From the NCBI GenBank assembly GCA_050313295.1, contig JBNPLD010000007.1: DNA of 64,000 bases, one strand, 5' to 3'. Source of the DNA: S5-A14a sp022766365 (lineage in GTDB: Bacteria > Bacillota > Clostridia > Peptostreptococcales > Anaerovoracaceae). Positions 42,860 to 52,240 of the stretch are shown piece after piece (the stretch's first letter is position 1; each line of letters starts with the position of its first letter). The translations under genes were made by a program, and so were the position numbers. The notes beneath the pieces were generated by a model. It searched no databases, was not told the DNA's origin, and worked only from the letters and a program-made list of their open reading frames with translations.

Positions 42860-42976
42860 TATACTGAACTGTATCATAAGTATGGAGTCAGAAAGTATAC
42901 AAATATAAACGGAACGTAAGACAAATTGAAAATCCCCATTGCCACAGGCTTTGGGGATATAAGTTATATTAAGAAA

Positions 42977-44617
42977 ATGAGCAAAAATAAGACCGTATTT
43001 CAGCTTGAAAGATTTAAGAAGATGAGACATAAGATGGCTCTTCAAGGAGTTTTTGTAGGCCTTTTGACAGGTATAGTCGTAGGTCTTTTTCGCCTTGCCA
43101 TAGAAAAAGTTGAGGTATGGCGAGGCAGCTTTCTTCTTCCAATGATTTCCCAGGGCAGGATATTTCTGCTGATTGGGATTATAGCTGTGGTCGCTTTTTT
43201 TGTTTACCTTATGGCAAAATGGCAGCCTTTGGCGTCGGGAAGTGGAATTCCTCAGGTGAAAGCTGAGCTTCGGGGACAAATCAAGCAGCCTGTATATAGG
43301 CTGTTAGTATCAAAATTCGTAGGAGCGGTACTTGCAATCGGTGCAGGTTTGTCCATCGGCAGAGAGGGTCCGTCAATACAGCTCGGTGCTCTTGTAGGAA
43401 AGGGTTTTTCAAGACTGACAAGGCAATTACCCGTGGAGGAAAAAATGTTACTGACATGCGGAGCGGGTGCAGGTCTGGCAGGCGCTTTTTGCGCACCTTT
43501 TTCAGGTGCGGTTTTTGCTCTTGAGGAGCTTCACAAGAATTTTTCGGTTGAAATTCTCGTTTCCACAATGGCGGCATGTATTAGTGCAAACTTTGTCTCA
43601 GCCTATATATTCGGTCTGGATCCTGTTTTTGATTTAGTCATTCCACACAGGTTACCGTTGAGGCTTTACTGGCTTCTTCTGATTATGGGCATTATTCTGG
43701 GACTTCTTGGGAATCTGTACAACAGCATGATGATGAAGGCTCTTAACACATATGATAGACTTCCGAAACCGGTTGCCATAGGCATTGCTTTTTTTATGAT
43801 ACTTCCGGTTATGATGTTTATGCCACAGGCTCTTGGAGGCGGTCATAGCATCGTGGGGGAAATTGCTCATAGCAGTTTTGTCCTTCAGTGGGGAATCATG
43901 GATAACCAAATCGGCTTCGGTATAATAGTAAGTCTGATAATATTCTTCTTAGTAAAATTGGTGTTTTCTGCAATAAGTTTCGGATCAGGGGTTCCCGGGG
44001 GAATATTTCTGCCACTTTTGGTTTTGGGAGCCATTGTGGGAGGAATCTTCGGAGAAATATTCAACACATTAAATGGAAGCAATGAACTTTATATTGCCAA
44101 TTTTGTAATATATGGAATGGTGGGAATGTTCGCTGCTATCGTTGGCGCACCTGCAACGGGTATAATTCTTATCACAGAAATGACCGGGGATTTGCAAAAT
44201 TTCTTCCCGCTTGTTATAGTCGGTCTTGTATCTTATATGATAGCTGACCTGACAGGCACAGCCCCAATTTACGATTTGCTTTTGGACAGGCTAATGGCAA
44301 AGAAGGAAAACGGTGGGGAAGAAACAAGTGAAGAAGAGATGGAATATAGGAGGAGGCTGAGGAAGAGAGCCAGCAAGAAAGTGATTCTGGAATCAGATGT
44401 TTATCTGGGGAGTGCAATGGATGGTGAGAAGATATCGAATCTGGAACTTCCGCCCGGATCCCTTGTAATTTCCCTTGTTCGTCATGGCAAGGAGATAATT
44501 CCCAGTGGGGAAACTCTTGTAAAGGGAGGAGATTATCTGGTTGTATTGTGTGCTGAAGATTATCAGGATACCGTTGTTGAACACCTTGACAAACTCTGCA
44601 AAACAGTGATTTTGTAA
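42977..44617 (+). CDS. ClC-family chloride channel/antiporter with TrkA-C domain
   Basis: 546 residues from ATG 42977; an upstream TTG at 42926 adds 17 residues without hydrophobic character, and neither start has a strong ribosome site. About 10-12 membrane helices. Selectivity filter motifs GSGIPQ near 82, the gating Glu in GREGPSIQLG near 122, and GSGVPGGIFLPLL near 343. The Glu at the GREGP site is typical of H+/Cl- antiporters. A cytoplasmic RCK_C/TrkA_C domain closes the protein (about 460-546), probably a ligand sensor. Substrate could be chloride or fluoride; the sequence favours chloride. Confidence 0.9.
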   Translation: MSKNKTVFQLERFKKMRHKMALQGVFVGLLTGIVVGLFRLAIEKVEVWRGSFLLPMISQGRIFLLIGIIAVVAFFVYLMAKWQPLASGSGIPQVKAELRGQIKQPVYRLLVSKFVGAVLAIGAGLSIGREGPSIQLGALVGKGFSRLTRQLPVEEKMLLTCGAGAGLAGAFCAPFSGAVFALEELHKNFSVEILVSTMAACISANFVSAYIFGLDPVFDLVIPHRLPLRLYWLLLIMGIILGLLGNLYNSMMMKALNTYDRLPKPVAIGIAFFMILPVMMFMPQALGGGHSIVGEIAHSSFVLQWGIMDNQIGFGIIVSLIIFFLVKLVFSAISFGSGVPGGIFLPLLVLGAIVGGIFGEIFNTLNGSNELYIANFVIYGMVGMFAAIVGAPATGIILITEMTGDLQNFFPLVIVGLVSYMIADLTGTAPIYDLLLDRLMAKKENGGEETSEEEMEYRRRLRKRASKKVILESDVYLGSAMDGEKISNLELPPGSLVISLVRHGKEIIPSGETLVKGGDYLVVLCAEDYQDTVVEHLDKLCKTVIL

Positions 44618-44684
44618 GCTGTGCCGGCGATATGTTTAGAATGTTTTCGTGGTTTTTATCCCGTGACAGAGGTCATTTAGCAAT

Positions 44685-44713
44685 TTGACAAAATAAGAAA
44701 TGTTGGATATAAT
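44685..44713 (+). promoter_or_regulatory. Consensus SigA promoter before SRP RNA
   Basis: TTGACA (44685-44690), 17-bp spacer, TATAAT (44708-44713), an exact consensus promoter. Start near 44720, about 55 bases before the paired ends of the SRP RNA. Confidence 0.8.
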
Positions 44714-44773
44714 TATGAATCGTCCACTCTGATAATATAAAGATATCAAGAATGGTATGAATTAATCGATTAT

Positions 44774-44924
44774 TGCCCTTAGTTAGCTCCACCTGTATGG
44801 TTTGGGTCCTGCGCAATAAGACACCACGAACCTTGTCAGGTCCGGAAGGAAGCAGCAATAAGTGGAGGCTCTTATGTGCCGCAGCAAAGCCTTCTCCGTT
44901 CGGCTGTGGAGCTAACTGAGGGCG
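44774..44924 (+). ncRNA. ffs: Signal recognition particle RNA (small bacterial type)
   Basis: The universal helix-8 core is present: CCTTGTCAGGTCCGGAAGG and GAAGCAGCAATAAG around 44834-44864, with the GGAA tetraloop and the asymmetric internal loop for Ffh. The outer ends pair: GCCCTTAGTTAGCTCCAC (44775-44792) with GTGGAGCTAACTGAGGGC (44906-44923). About 150 nt, so no separate Alu domain, although the 5' start may lie further upstream at the promoter. Placed before dnaX as in Bacillus. With Ffh it targets membrane proteins co-translationally. Confidence 0.93.
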
Positions 44925-44974
44925 ATTTCATTATCAGGAGAAATAACGAAGTTTGAAATTCTAAAGGGAGAAGA

Positions 44975-46639
44975 ATGTATCAAGCACTCTACAGACAGGA
45001 AAGGCCGGAGACTTTCAGAGAGGTCGTCGGGCAGGAACACATAGTAAAGGTGTTGGAACATCAGCTAAAAACGGATACAGTTGGGCATGCATATTTATTT
45101 TGCGGTACCAGAGGAACCGGAAAGACGACAATAGCAAGACTTCTGGCAAAGGGACTCAACTGCCTTGAGGAGGACGTTTCAAGCAGACCTTGTGGGCACT
45201 GTGATAATTGTGAATCCATAAGTAACGGGACTTTCGTGGACGTGATAGAACTGGATGCCGCGTCGAACAGAGGTATTGACAGCGTTAGAGAGCTCAGAGA
45301 CAGCGTGAAGTATCCACCGGCTGTAGGGCGAAAGAAGGTTTATATAATAGACGAGGTGCATATGATGACAGCACCGGCTTTCAATGCTCTTTTGAAGACG
45401 TTGGAGGAGCCTCCGGAAAATGTTGTATTTCTTCTTGCTACCACAGATCCTCAGCAACTGCCTCAGACTATTTTATCGAGGTGCCAAAGGCTTGATTTTA
45501 AAAGGCTTGGGCGTGATAAACTTGTGGATCATTATAAGAGAATTTGCCAAAAACATGGTGTTACCCTTGAAGATGATGCAGCCGATATTTTGGCAGCGAA
45601 TGCGGATGGCTCGGTAAGGGATGGACTAAGCTTGTTGGAGCAATGCCTTGCCTCAGGAGAAAAGGTTATTACTGAGGAGGTTGTGCTTACATATGGAGGT
45701 GCAATTTCTCAAAGATTTTTGATTGAACTGACAGATAGCGTAATAAACGGAAATGTTGCAGATGGTCTCTCTCTGATAAATTGTCAATTAGAGGATGGCA
45801 AAGAATCCGGGCAGATATTGAAAGATTGGATGAGTCATTTCAGGAATCTTATGGTAACAAGGCTGGTCAATAATCCGGCGGATATCATACAGAAGTCTTC
45901 AGAAAGTTTGGAACAATTGGTTGAGCAGAGTGCAAAGATAGATTTACAGAATATTACTGATGGCTTGATGATCTTAGCTAAAGCTGAGGGGGATAGTAAG
46001 AATTCGTCAAGGCCAAGAATTTTCCTGGATATTGCCCTGATGAGCCTTATGGAACTTTTTGGCGGCCGTGGAGTCGGTAAGAACATCGGAGCTGAGAGAA
46101 CGACAAAAGAAGCTACGGGGTTGAAGGAAGAGAAAGTGTGTACTCAGGAAAAATCCATTCAGGCATCATATAGACCTGTTTCGCAGACAGTTGATGAAGA
46201 GCCTCCATATGTAAACAAAGAATCTTCCGGAAGGTCAGCGGAGGTCTCCACATTAAAGGAAGATATGGAATCCGGCAATGAAGGTGTTGATCCCCATAAG
46301 GCCCCGGAATCAGCGGAGGAGTATGCAGATATATGGTCGGCAATCTGTGATATGGTTATCAAAGAAAGACCATCGATAGGAACATTAAAGGGAAGAGCAG
46401 AGATTACAGATATAAGTGAAAGCACCTTTGTAATAGAAAGTGAGAATCAAATTACAGCAAAGAGGTTAACGGACGGATTGGCATTGATTTCTGAAGTTGC
46501 CACTATTGTCTTGGGAAGACCCATGAAAGGCAGGATTACCGTGAGGGGAAAACCGAACGGAACATCGGAGGAGGAACAGGATGACACCTTGGAAAGACTC
46601 AGAGAACTCCTTGGTGATATACCAATCAGCGTAGAATGA
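44975..46639 (+). CDS. dnaX: DNA polymerase III subunits gamma/tau
   Basis: 554 residues. AAA+ clamp-loader ATPase: Walker A GTRGTGKTT near 45-53, zinc knuckle CGHCDNC near 73-79, DExx box IIDEVHMM near 125, sensor ILSRCQRLDF near 165. The C-terminal part (about 370-554) is the tau-specific region binding polymerase; it is acidic and ends in a fold like those of other Firmicutes. It loads the sliding clamp. SRP RNA lies in front, ebfC 28 bp behind. I see no dedicated frameshift site that would make gamma. Confidence 0.95.
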   Translation: MYQALYRQERPETFREVVGQEHIVKVLEHQLKTDTVGHAYLFCGTRGTGKTTIARLLAKGLNCLEEDVSSRPCGHCDNCESISNGTFVDVIELDAASNRGIDSVRELRDSVKYPPAVGRKKVYIIDEVHMMTAPAFNALLKTLEEPPENVVFLLATTDPQQLPQTILSRCQRLDFKRLGRDKLVDHYKRICQKHGVTLEDDAADILAANADGSVRDGLSLLEQCLASGEKVITEEVVLTYGGAISQRFLIELTDSVINGNVADGLSLINCQLEDGKESGQILKDWMSHFRNLMVTRLVNNPADIIQKSSESLEQLVEQSAKIDLQNITDGLMILAKAEGDSKNSSRPRIFLDIALMSLMELFGGRGVGKNIGAERTTKEATGLKEEKVCTQEKSIQASYRPVSQTVDEEPPYVNKESSGRSAEVSTLKEDMESGNEGVDPHKAPESAEEYADIWSAICDMVIKERPSIGTLKGRAEITDISESTFVIESENQITAKRLTDGLALISEVATIVLGRPMKGRITVRGKPNGTSEEEQDDTLERLRELLGDIPISVE

Positions 46640-46667
46640 CAAATAACAACTGTTAGGAGGAACTAAT

Positions 46668-47036
46668 ATGGGTAGAGGAATGAGAGCAGGTAAGAAAAGA
46701 GCTCCGGGAGGAAGGACTGTCGGAGGAGCTGCAAATATGCAAAAGCAGATGGCACAGGTTCAGGCGATGCAGAGACAGATGGAGGAGATGCAGGCAGAAC
46801 TTGAGGCAAAGGAATATCAAACCACTGCAGGTGGCGGAGCGGTATCTGTAAAGGTTAACGGAAAAAGAGAAATTTTGGAGATGACTCTCAGTCCGGAGAT
46901 TGTTGATCCTGATGATATTGAAATGCTTCAGGATTTAGTGGTTGCAGCTGTTAATGAGGCAATGCGTCAGGTTGATGAGGATTCTAATAGTGAAATGAGC
47001 AAACTGACAGGGGGACTGGGGATCCCGGGGCTTTAA
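46668..47036 (+). CDS. ebfC: YbaB/EbfC nucleoid-associated protein
   Basis: 122 residues. Gly/Arg-rich N-terminal end, long helix MAQVQAMQRQMEEMQAELEA near 29-50, then the typical KVNGKREILEMTLSPEIVDPDDIEMLQDLVVAAVNEA (key part VNGKREILEM). It binds DNA as a dimer. The first 25 residues are longer and more basic than in the Bacillus form. AGGAGG before the ATG; recR begins 1 base after its stop. Confidence 0.93.
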   Translation: MGRGMRAGKKRAPGGRTVGGAANMQKQMAQVQAMQRQMEEMQAELEAKEYQTTAGGGAVSVKVNGKREILEMTLSPEIVDPDDIEMLQDLVVAAVNEAMRQVDEDSNSEMSKLTGGLGIPGL

Positions 47037-47037
47037 A

Positions 47038-47637
47038 ATGATTCGATATCCCAAACCGCTGGCAACACTTATCCGTGAGCTTGCCAAACTTCCCGGCATA
47101 GGTGAAAAGTCCGGACAGAGACTTGCTTTTCATATACTGTCTTTGCCTGAGGGCGATACTGAGGCTCTAAGCAAAGCAATAAGAGAGGCAAAAAAATCCA
47201 TGCATCAATGCTCAGTGTGTGGAAACTGGACGGATACAGACCCTTGCAGTATATGTCGCGATAAGAGACGGAGAAGAGATATAATCTGTGTGGTAGAAAT
47301 GCCGCAGGACGTTGTCGCACTTGAAAAAATGAAGGAGTTTGATGGACTGTACCATGTTCTTCACGGACATATTTCTGCTATTGAGGGCATAGGTCCGGAA
47401 GATATAAACATCAAAAATTTAATAATCAGATTACGAGAAAATCCGGTGGAAGAAGTGATTTTAGCTACAAATCCTACAATTGACGGAGAAACGACCGCCA
47501 TGTATATTGCCGGACTATTGAAGCCGACCCAAATCAAGGTGTCCAGACTTGCCAACGGAATCCCAATTGGAGGAGGTCTGGAATTTACCGATAAGACTAC
47601 ACTGTACAAGGCCATGGAAGGAAGGCGTGAATTATGA
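47038..47637 (+). CDS. recR: Recombination mediator RecR
   Basis: 199 residues, normal length. Helix-hairpin-helix LAKLPGIGEKSGQRLAFHIL near 16-35, Cys4 zinc finger CSVCGNW...CSICRD near 59-79, Toprim domain with VVEMPQDVVALEK near 87. With RecO and RecF it loads RecA on gapped DNA. It sits in the classical dnaX-ebfC-recR order; its TGA overlaps the ATG of the MMPL gene that follows, so that unrelated gene is coupled to it. Confidence 0.97.
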   Translation: MIRYPKPLATLIRELAKLPGIGEKSGQRLAFHILSLPEGDTEALSKAIREAKKSMHQCSVCGNWTDTDPCSICRDKRRRRDIICVVEMPQDVVALEKMKEFDGLYHVLHGHISAIEGIGPEDINIKNLIIRLRENPVEEVILATNPTIDGETTAMYIAGLLKPTQIKVSRLANGIPIGGGLEFTDKTTLYKAMEGRREL

Positions 47638-49748
47638 GATTTAAAGAGTTTGTTTTCCAATTGGTGGTGAAGCATAAGAAAGCCATCATTGTTCTGTTCT
47701 TCATACTAGCATTTCTTAGTTTCCCTGCCAGGGACCTGGTATCGGTTAATTACGATATCAGTGATTATCTCCCAAAGGAAACCAATTCAACTAAATCCAT
47801 AGAAGCCCTGGAGAGAGAGTTCTCGGACGGAATCCCGAATGCGAGGGTTCTGGTACGGAACGTGACTCTTCCGGAGGCACTTGAATACAAGAAAAAAATA
47901 TCAGATGTAGAGGGAGTGTCATCAGTAACGTGGCTTGATGATTTTGTTGACCCTGCGATGCCCCTTGAGAATATCGACAAGGGTGTTAAGGACACATACT
48001 ACAAAGACGGAAATGCGCTTTTTAATGTAGCTATTCAGAAACAGGCAAGGATAGATGCGCTTGATGAGATAAGAGAAATTATCGGCAAGGACAATGCGAT
48101 GTCAGGGAGTGCTGTTTCAACAGCTGTTGCTGCAGTGGAAAGTGTTGAGGAGGTAAAGCTCATTAAAATTTTCTCAGTGTTGTTCGTTCTGCTGGTTTTG
48201 CTGCTTACAACCAGATCATGGGTAGAGCCGATAATAGTTCTTATAGGTCTTGGAGTGGCAATTATAATCAACGAGGGAAGTAATCTCATATTTGGGGAAA
48301 TTTCCTTCGTGACAGATGCGGCAACGGGAATCTTGCAGCTGGCAGTTTCTTTGGATTACTCAGTTTTCCTCATTCATAGGTTCGAGGAGTGTCACAAAGA
48401 GATTGACGACGAAAAAGCAGCAATGGTCATGGCTCTCAAAAAATCATTCCAATCTATTATGGGGAGTGGATTAACTACCGTCATAGGATTTCTGGCACTG
48501 GTTCTCATGAGTCTTCGACTTGGCCCTGATATGGGATTAGCCTTGGCAAAGGGAGTGGCAATCAGTTTAATTACGGTATTCACCTTCACACCGGCGCTTA
48601 TAATGGTAATGTATAAGCTTATGGATAAAACCAGGCACAAATCATTCATTCCTGATCTTACAGGTTTTGGCAAAACAGTACACAAATATGCAATTCCAAT
48701 GCTGATAGTTGCTTTGCTAATGATAGTTCCGGCATTTTTAGCCTCTCGAAGCAATGAGTACGATTTCGGCTCATCTAACATATATGGTGCAGGTACATTG
48801 CTTGGCAAGGAAACAAACGAGATAAATAAGACATTCGGGGAGAAAGATGTCTATGTGCTGATGGCTCCAAAGGGAAAAACGGCAGAGCAGAAGGAGTTTT
48901 CCGAGGAAGTAGGAGAAATGGATAGGGTAAGTTCCGTTGTTTCCTATGTGGACAAGGTGGGAGCAGAAATCCCGGGGAATTTTTTAGATAAGAATATTCT
49001 CGATAAATTTGAGTCAAAACACTATTCACGGATGATAATCTCCGTGGATGTACCATATGAGGGTGATGAGACATTTGATCTCATACAGGATATAAGGGAT
49101 AAGGCAAATAAGCATTTCGGTAAGGATTATTACCTTGCCGGAGAGGGAGTAAGCACCTATGATTTGATGCAGACGGCGACTTCGGATTTGGATAAAGTGA
49201 ATATGGTGGCAATTATAGCAATTTTTATTGTTCTTATGTTTACTCTACATTCATTAATTGTTCCTTGCATACTGGTATTGTGTATAGAAACCGCAATATG
49301 GCTTAACCTGGCAGTGCCGTATTTTAACGATCATCCTATTTTTTATATAGCATATCTTATAATTTCCAGCATACAGTTGGGAGCCACAGTGGACTATGCG
49401 ATTTTGATGACAGATAAATACAGAGAAAACAGAAAGACCTTGAGCAAAAGAAGAGCAGCAGAAAAAACCGTATCGGACGTTACGGTTTCCATATGCACAT
49501 CGGGAAGTGCTCTAACCGTTGTAGGGCTGCTTTTGGGGAATATTTCCTCCAATCAGCTTCTGGCACAGCTTGGGTTTTTCATTGGCCGCGGAGCTTTATT
49601 TTCACTGGCAATGGTAATGTTTGTTCTGCCTGAGGTTCTCTACATTTTCGACAGATTTGCAGTTAAGGAGACCAGATTTGAATTCATAAAAAAGTATTTC
49701 AGAGGGAAGAGACGAGAAGAACAAGAGCTAAAAGGAGCTGAATCATGA
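47634..49748 (+). CDS. MMPL-family (RND) exporter
   Basis: 704 residues with 12 membrane helices in the RND layout: TM1, extracytoplasmic loop 40-180, TM2-6, second half from 345 with loop 370-500 and TM8-12. Typical motifs FVTDAATGILQLAVSLDYSVFLIHRF near 224-250 (proton relay Asp-Tyr) and QLGATVDYAILMTDKYRE near 582 in the second half. MMPL proteins export lipids or amphiphiles through the membrane. ATGA overlap with recR in front and with the coiled-coil gene behind, so the last two form a transport pair. Confidence 0.92.
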   Translation: MRFKEFVFQLVVKHKKAIIVLFFILAFLSFPARDLVSVNYDISDYLPKETNSTKSIEALEREFSDGIPNARVLVRNVTLPEALEYKKKISDVEGVSSVTWLDDFVDPAMPLENIDKGVKDTYYKDGNALFNVAIQKQARIDALDEIREIIGKDNAMSGSAVSTAVAAVESVEEVKLIKIFSVLFVLLVLLLTTRSWVEPIIVLIGLGVAIIINEGSNLIFGEISFVTDAATGILQLAVSLDYSVFLIHRFEECHKEIDDEKAAMVMALKKSFQSIMGSGLTTVIGFLALVLMSLRLGPDMGLALAKGVAISLITVFTFTPALIMVMYKLMDKTRHKSFIPDLTGFGKTVHKYAIPMLIVALLMIVPAFLASRSNEYDFGSSNIYGAGTLLGKETNEINKTFGEKDVYVLMAPKGKTAEQKEFSEEVGEMDRVSSVVSYVDKVGAEIPGNFLDKNILDKFESKHYSRMIISVDVPYEGDETFDLIQDIRDKANKHFGKDYYLAGEGVSTYDLMQTATSDLDKVNMVAIIAIFIVLMFTLHSLIVPCILVLCIETAIWLNLAVPYFNDHPIFYIAYLIISSIQLGATVDYAILMTDKYRENRKTLSKRRAAEKTVSDVTVSICTSGSALTVVGLLLGNISSNQLLAQLGFFIGRGALFSLAMVMFVLPEVLYIFDRFAVKETRFEFIKKYFRGKRREEQELKGAES

Positions 49749-51676
49749 TGAAAAATTCCGATGAGAAGAAAAATGTAATGGGTTGTATGATCAGGGACAA
49801 AAAATTTGCTTTTAAAAGGAAGAAGAGCTTTAGAAATATTGGTATTTTCCTTATAGTAGCTGTGCTTTTGACATTTTCCATGCCGATATATGGAGAAGAA
49901 GCTCGTGAGAATACTCCAAAGGAAGAAGTCGTTTATGTAAACATGACCGCTGACGGCACGGTGAAGAATATGAACGTGGTGAACATTTTTGAACTTGCGC
50001 AAGAGACTCAAGTACTTGACTACGGGGATTACGACAGTATCAAAGTGTTGAATTCTACGAAAAAAGCTGCTAACAAGCTGGGAATGGTAACGTTAACAGC
50101 TCCTAAGGGCAGACTTTACTATGAGGGCAGTTTAAAAGGCAAAGAACTGCCTTGGATAGTTAAAGTAAGATATTCTCTGGACGGAAAGGATACCACCCCT
50201 GATAAGCTTGTAGGCAAGTCGGGTGCCATGACTATTACTGTGAATATTTCCAAAAACGAGGCCGTTGAGGGGACTTTCTTTGAGGACTATGCTCTGCAGA
50301 CAAATATTTTGCTCGATACATATAAGGCTAAAAATATAAAAGCTGATCACATGACTGTTGCCAACGTAGGAGCTAAAAAACAGCTTACGTATACTGCTCT
50401 CCCGGGCAAGGGTGCAAATTTCACCGTTGAGGCAGATGTCGATGATTTTCAAATGGATGGAATGACTGTAAATGCCGTGCCACTGAATTTGGACATAAAA
50501 GTGGATGACCGGGAGCTACTGGACAAAATAGATGAATTAAAGGGTGCTACCGGTGAGTTGAGCCATGGTTCTGCTGAATTATCTGATGGAATGAAAACTT
50601 TCAAAACGCAAGGGACGGATAAAATTTATACAGGTGTTAACCGTATGGAGGAAGCTTTACAACAGTTGGATTCTCATTCCAAGGAACTCAGCGGAGGTTC
50701 CGAAGAATTTAGAGAAGCTTTGGAAGAGGTGAACAGACGACTGGAAGATTTTAAAGGGGGAACCGAGAATCTTACCGGACTTAAAGACGGATCAAAGGAG
50801 ATAGCACAGGGAATAGAGTCTCTTGTAAACGGTATGACACAGTTGGAACAGGGTGTAAATTATCAGGCATATAAAAACCTCCTGATGGAGAGAGGTCTTG
50901 ATTTAGATGAACTTCAAAGGGGGAATCAAGTTGCAGCATCTAAGGTAGATGAACTGGTTGCATCTCTGAATTCTCTGGCTGACCAGATGGAGGCATTAGG
51001 ATTAAAGGATAAGGCAGCTGAACTGAGGGTGCAGATCAACGGTATCAGCGAACTTAAGACACTGGCCGAAGGAAACAATGCCGGTATTAAGGGAACTGAG
51101 ATATATCTTGACGGTGTGAACGATAAGCTAAAAGTCTTGGTTGGCGGTGGGACTCAGCTTCAGGGCTCATATAAACAGTTCGATGAAAAAATTTCTGAGC
51201 TGGTGGATAGTCTCTCGGAGATTTCTGTGAAAATGAGTCTCCTTGCCCAAGGAATTAATCGACTTGTACTTGAATACGAAAAACTTGATGGAGGCGTTGA
51301 AGCTTATACTGACGGCGTTTCTAAGATCGCATATAATTACGGTGAGATGGCTGCCGGGGTTTCTGATCTTAATAATTCAGCACAGAAATTGGTAGAAGGA
51401 TCGGAAGCTCTCAAAGAGGGAAATTCCAAATTGGACAGAGAAGCCGACAAGATGAAAACCGAGGTAAAGAACAAAATAGACAATCTCATGGGGAATGTGA
51501 ATGGTTCTAAGAAACCTGTACAGTCCTTTGTTTCTTCAAAAAATACCAACGTGAACAGCCTTCAATTTGCTATGAAGACAGATTCCGTTGAAAAACCTGT
51601 GGAGAAAAAGCCTGAAGCCAAGGAGAAAGAAAAAGAAACTTTCTTTAAGAAGCTGTTTAAGCTGTTCAGGGATTAA
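49745..51676 (+). CDS. Secreted coiled-coil partner of MMPL exporter (YhgE-like repeats)
   Basis: 643 residues. A basic N-terminus leads to one hydrophobic segment (about 34-52: NIGIFLIVAVLLTFSMPIYG), anchor or signal peptide. A beta-rich part follows (about 65-255), then about 330 residues of heptad-like coiled coil with YhgE/Pip-style repeats such as GSAELSDGMKTFKTQG and GSKEIAQGIESLVNGM. The tail (KKPEAKEKEKETFFKKLFKLFRD) is basic and its end could be an amphipathic helix that touches the membrane. The six-TM domain of true YhgE/Pip is missing. Coupled to the MMPL gene (ATGA), so it is likely its extracytoplasmic partner. Confidence 0.75.
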   Translation: MMKNSDEKKNVMGCMIRDKKFAFKRKKSFRNIGIFLIVAVLLTFSMPIYGEEARENTPKEEVVYVNMTADGTVKNMNVVNIFELAQETQVLDYGDYDSIKVLNSTKKAANKLGMVTLTAPKGRLYYEGSLKGKELPWIVKVRYSLDGKDTTPDKLVGKSGAMTITVNISKNEAVEGTFFEDYALQTNILLDTYKAKNIKADHMTVANVGAKKQLTYTALPGKGANFTVEADVDDFQMDGMTVNAVPLNLDIKVDDRELLDKIDELKGATGELSHGSAELSDGMKTFKTQGTDKIYTGVNRMEEALQQLDSHSKELSGGSEEFREALEEVNRRLEDFKGGTENLTGLKDGSKEIAQGIESLVNGMTQLEQGVNYQAYKNLLMERGLDLDELQRGNQVAASKVDELVASLNSLADQMEALGLKDKAAELRVQINGISELKTLAEGNNAGIKGTEIYLDGVNDKLKVLVGGGTQLQGSYKQFDEKISELVDSLSEISVKMSLLAQGINRLVLEYEKLDGGVEAYTDGVSKIAYNYGEMAAGVSDLNNSAQKLVEGSEALKEGNSKLDREADKMKTEVKNKIDNLMGNVNGSKKPVQSFVSSKNTNVNSLQFAMKTDSVEKPVEKKPEAKEKEKETFFKKLFKLFRD

Positions 51677-51861
51677 TAATTAATAGAAATCTTTAAAGGA
51701 TTGAATATGCAATATAAATGGTGAGATGTTGAGAAAGTGACAAAAATCGGCATTAGTATGACATATTTTGATTATGAGAAGTTTTCTCATAGAAATACAG
51801 CCTAAGATGAATTATTCTTTATATCACCTACACTAATAACTATATTAAGGAGGAGAAAGTG

Positions 51862-52110
51862 ATGGAGAATAAGAGCACGGTTACCTACAGAATAACCAGG
51901 AGTTTCGGTGCAATCAGACAGACGGATAGAGGTTGGACCAGGGAACTTAATATGGTTTCTTGGAATGATATGCCCGAGAAGTTTGATATTCGTGATTGGA
52001 ATGATGATCACAGCAAGTGCGGGAGAGGGATTACTCTGACTGTGGAGGAAATGGAAACCCTTCTTGAGCTTGCCCAAAATGGACTTGAGAAAGTGAAGGC
52101 AGACGAATAG
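51862..52110 (+). CDS. PC4/YdbC-like single-strand DNA-binding protein
   Basis: 82 residues from ATG 51862 with AAGGAGGAG upstream; an in-frame GTG at 51859 is closer to the site. Matches the PC4/YdbC (p15) group by YRITRSFGAIRQTDRGWTRELNMVSWND and FDIRDWNDDHSKCGRGITLT (key part FDIRDWNDDHSKCGRG). These proteins bind single-stranded DNA as dimers. 130 bp before the nucleoside-kinase-like gene; own transcript likely. Confidence 0.88.
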   Translation: MENKSTVTYRITRSFGAIRQTDRGWTRELNMVSWNDMPEKFDIRDWNDDHSKCGRGITLTVEEMETLLELAQNGLEKVKADE

Positions 52111-52240
52111 AATTAATTTGTGACGGGTACGGAGCAAATCCGGAGCGTAGACGGGCAGGTTGTGCAAAGCTTGCGGCATTTTTAGATTTTGACAGCATTT
52201 ATTTAATTGGGATAAACGGAATTTGTGTAGGGAGGATGCG

